Notes under the pieces: generated by a model | The model's input: the letters and a program-made list of their open reading frames with translations, nothing else | What the model was told of the DNA's origin: nothing | Databases searched by the model: none | Shown here: piece by piece, positions 15,205-17,419 of the stretch | Layout: the number at the start of each line of letters is the position of its first letter | Position numbering within the stretch: position 1 is the stretch's first letter | Translations under genes and position numbers: made by a program | Assembly: GCA_020342025.1 (NCBI GenBank) | Contig: CP070840.1 | Coordinates: 2,110,677 to 2,128,095, forward strand | From: Deltaproteobacteria bacterium | Lineage (GTDB): Bacteria > Desulfobacterota > DSM-4660 > Desulfatiglandales > HGW-15 | Direction of reading: 5' to 3' | Length of the DNA: 17,419 nt

Positions 15205-17031
15205 ATGGCTTCATCTGATCTCATACTGTTTGCTATTCAAACCGCCCTTAGGCTGGGCGTCCAGGCGAGAGCAGCCTATGTGGATGCCACCCGACGACGC
15301 GCTTTGATCCTGCCTTTGCCAAATTACCAGGCCAAAACAGATGTCTATGATGCCGTGGAATATTTCAAGGACTCTGGCAAACGCCACATCCCCGAATCAA
15401 AGCTCTTGGAGGACTTGCGCGATCAGCTTGAGCAAGCTGACACCATCGCCCAAATAGTTAACAACCTTACGGAAGAGCAGAAAACAGAGTTGATGGTTCT
15501 GCATAGTGATTTTGCTACCCTGGACTTCATTGAGAAAGGATTTGAGTTTGAGGAGACCTCTGCCGGATTTGTTCCAGAGGACTTGATAAACGTTCTGAGG
15601 ATTCGTCAGTGGAGGAAAGGCAACGATCCTCACCCTACTCTTCTCCGACGCTTTTCTGGGACCTTTATTGAGATGGGCGTTGATTACTTTGTACACTTCC
15701 CGGGCGCACTCAACAAGAATTCGAGACATGGAAAAGCCATTCACGTCCTCTTCGCTAGCCTAGATCAGATCGAATTCTCTGAGGACTTTGCCGAAGAAAG
15801 GATCGGGAATCTCCCTGGCCGACTCCTCATTGCCACTCTGGAGACGGTTTCCGAGAACAGCGAATTCCTCTCCGGAGATCCTAAATATCAAAAGCTGATC
15901 GCTGTAACCTCAGATGCCCTTGTAAAGGACGTGGCAGAGCGTATCAAGATGATTCGTGAGTCCACGGGTGGTGCGGGCAACGAGGACAGAGAAGAACGGA
16001 TCAAGGCCTGGGCAGAACTGGTCTTTCGAAGCGTCCTGGCCAGCGGAGGCCGCTTCGTCGTCTCAAATCCAAAGGAATTCCTTGGCATCCAGGAGCCTGC
16101 AGAGTCGGAACTGGCAAGCCATGTGGGCCAGGCCGTCCTGGCATTTGTTCTTGATCAACCAGAGGGCCATATGGACAGGGTCTTTGGGAGAGAAGGATTG
16201 GAAGTGGTCATCCGGGCAAGCCTCTTGGCGCTGGGAAAACATCCAGAACTCTTACTCGATAGAGGAAATATCGGCCTGAAGCGTCTCCTTTCTCAGGTGA
16301 CCTCAGAGCTGGGCAAGCAGGAAGTGCTTCTTGAAGCGGGTATTCTAGCGGAAGTTATCCGCCTGATCCTGGACAAGACGGGAGAGAACCTATACCTCTT
16401 GTGGCCTGAGTGGGCCAAACACCCTGAGAACCACCTGCTCCTCACAGCGGCAAGGACTGTACTCGACACCCTCACCTCCATGCCTTCTGGGGCAAAATGG
16501 AAGCCCCAGTTTACGGGTGACGATATGCTGCATGTGTTCCAAGCCACCTTTGATGCGTTTGTCAACAATCCGGGATGGCTGATCGATCGCTCAGGAAAGG
16601 TTAACGATAACCTGAAGGCGACATTAGAGGCCATGGTTGGCGTCCTTCGAAAACAGCAGGACAGACGCCTGAGCACACAGGATGCTTCCCAGATCCTCAG
16701 TGCCGGGTTGAAGGCTGTCGCACGCCGCCAGGAGTTTTTGGAAAGGCTGCCCAATGGTACACTCATGGTGGCGGCGCTCATGGATGCGATTTTCCGTTCT
16801 ATTTTCCGACAAAAGAATGACAAAGCGGCATGGAGTCTGGTTCGACGTGAGGTCATCATCGGGACCATAGAGGCGGCCTTGAACCTGCTGGCAGAAGCCG
16901 GTGTGACTGGAGAAAAGGTGAAGAAGCTAGGGACTTTCATGAAAAAGCAAGTTAAGGCCATCAACGAGGGCCGCCCCTGGAGCCTGAGGTTATTTGAAGC
17001 CGGTTTGCGAACGGAACTGGGACCGTCGTAA
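15205..17031 (+). CDS. Unrecognised helical-repeat protein
   Basis: 608 residues from the ATG at 15205, chosen because AGGAGTG precedes it and because the 39 codons upstream cross a palindromic repeat. I do not recognise a named family. There is no signal peptide or transmembrane helix; the start SDLILFAIQTALRLGVQARA is an amphipathic helix. The protein is predominantly alpha-helical, and a degenerate unit of about 30 residues recurs (around 211-239, 338-366, 448-477 and 501-530), each with a helix, a short P/S-E-(F/L)-L turn and a second helix, for example LLALGKHPELLLDRG and FDAFVNNPGWLIDRS. This suggests a solenoid or scaffold. A lipoprotein gene follows 192 bases downstream on the same strand, with a repeat between, and may be functionally linked. 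No catalytic motif was found. Confidence 0.8.
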   Translation: MASSDLILFAIQTALRLGVQARAAYVDATRRRALILPLPNYQAKTDVYDAVEYFKDSGKRHIPESKLLEDLRDQLEQADTIAQIVNNLTEEQKTELMVLHSDFATLDFIEKGFEFEETSAGFVPEDLINVLRIRQWRKGNDPHPTLLRRFSGTFIEMGVDYFVHFPGALNKNSRHGKAIHVLFASLDQIEFSEDFAEERIGNLPGRLLIATLETVSENSEFLSGDPKYQKLIAVTSDALVKDVAERIKMIRESTGGAGNEDREERIKAWAELVFRSVLASGGRFVVSNPKEFLGIQEPAESELASHVGQAVLAFVLDQPEGHMDRVFGREGLEVVIRASLLALGKHPELLLDRGNIGLKRLLSQVTSELGKQEVLLEAGILAEVIRLILDKTGENLYLLWPEWAKHPENHLLLTAARTVLDTLTSMPSGAKWKPQFTGDDMLHVFQATFDAFVNNPGWLIDRSGKVNDNLKATLEAMVGVLRKQQDRRLSTQDASQILSAGLKAVARRQEFLERLPNGTLMVAALMDAIFRSIFRQKNDKAAWSLVRREVIIGTIEAALNLLAEAGVTGEKVKKLGTFMKKQVKAINEGRPWSLRLFEAGLRTELGPS

Positions 17032-17077
17032 GGAGTCCTAAGGATAAGAGGACAGCTGCAAGAAATTCGCTATGGCT

Positions 17078-17181
17078 GTCATTGCGAGTCCTGCGCAAGC
17101 GGCACGAAACAATCTCTTACCTATTCAAAGTCCAATGAGATCGCCGCGTCGCCCCGCATAAGCGGGGCTCCTCGCGATGAC
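17078..17181. repeat. Dispersed palindromic repeat, GTCATTGCGAG family, copy 4
   Basis: It begins GTCATTGCGAGTC and ends CTCGCGATGAC (one change from the core), with ACAATCTC and GAGATCGCCGCG inside and a CCCCGCATAAGCGGGG hairpin. It is diverged from copies 1-3 and occupies the spacer between the helical-repeat gene and the lipoprotein gene. Confidence 0.8.
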
Positions 17182-17223
17182 TCTATGGTTACTCTATAGA
17201 GGGGCCAAAAGAAGGGAAGCGAA

Positions 17224-17419
17224 ATGGCAAAATTTTTTGAAAGTTACGCGATTGGGATGACCCTTAGGCGTTGTGCATTTCTCCTTCTTGCCTTGGCATT
17301 CATGGTTGTCGCCATTGGATGCGCGGAGGTCAATCATCTCCGAGAGGCACAAGATGCTTTCAATCAGGCCGCACATGCGGAGAACGCGTTGCGATTCAAC
17401 CCTGTTCCCAATAGCGAAG
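17224..17419 (+). CDS. Putative lipoprotein, N-terminal part, cut by the window edge
   Basis: 65 codons are visible from the ATG at 17224, preceded by GGAAG four bases upstream (17215-17219). The N-terminus has basic residues (RR at 15-16) and a hydrophobic core (18-30), then AIGC with Cys33 as a plausible lipidation site. The mature start AEVNHLREAQDAFNQAAHAE looks like a TPR-type or coiled helix. It is probably anchored to a membrane on the periplasmic side. The gene continues beyond the window, so its length and family are unknown. Confidence 0.7.
   Translation, partial: MAKFFESYAIGMTLRRCAFLLLALAFMVVAIGCAEVNHLREAQDAFNQAAHAENALRFNPVPNSE

Noticed and set aside
16293..16964. 223-codon open frame on the minus strand inside the helical-repeat gene
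   Set aside because: Antisense shadow; Ser/Arg-rich translation with no motif. The plus frame is longer and has a good ribosome binding site.

Overview
The window looks like a chromosomal stretch from an environmental Gram-negative bacterium, most likely a member of the Desulfobacterota (the former Deltaproteobacteria). This is inferred from the style of its proteins (HisF/HisH, a DUF547 protein, a membrane-bound class III cyclase, a zinc-ribbon threonine synthase), from a Kdo/LPS gene, and from spacers filled with dispersed palindromic repeats. No rRNA, tRNA, CRISPR array, transposase or prophage gene was seen. Most genes are ordinary housekeeping or metabolic genes in short transcription units on both strands.

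Layout. Positions 1-41 (minus) hold the first codons of a 6-phosphogluconate dehydrogenase-like gene. 398-1855 (minus) is a MerA/dihydrolipoamide-dehydrogenase-like flavoprotein bracketed by two inverted copies of a dispersed repeat. 2045-2803 (minus) is a secreted DUF547 protein and 2943-4403 (minus) a membrane nucleotide cyclase. A 660-base spacer with a composite palindrome follows, then a small SlyD/FKBP-like protein (5106-5495, plus). 5804-7721 (minus) is a two-gene unit: arabinose-5-phosphate isomerase (Kdo/LPS synthesis) overlapping a DapA/NAL-family aldolase. Divergent from it is a plus-strand run: an SDR oxidoreductase, threonine synthase, a low-molecular-weight phosphatase and RlmH (7975-11433). 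A single-domain response regulator (11537-11905, minus) converges on that run.

A 235-base multi-hairpin element follows (11976-12211). Then come hisH-hisF (12386-13793, minus), which together make imidazole glycerol phosphate synthase, and a 3-hydroxyacyl-CoA dehydrogenase (14018-14869, minus). The right end has a 608-residue unrecognised helical-repeat protein (15205-17031, plus) followed by the start of a lipoprotein gene (17224 to the edge, plus).

Most worth a second look: the unknown helical-repeat protein with its lipoprotein neighbour; the multi-hairpin element beside hisF; the cyclase, whose purine-selecting residues look guanylyl-like or atypical; the aldolase entangled with the Kdo-pathway isomerase; and the repeats that occupy several intergenic gaps. 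No obvious defence system or other wholly new machinery was seen.
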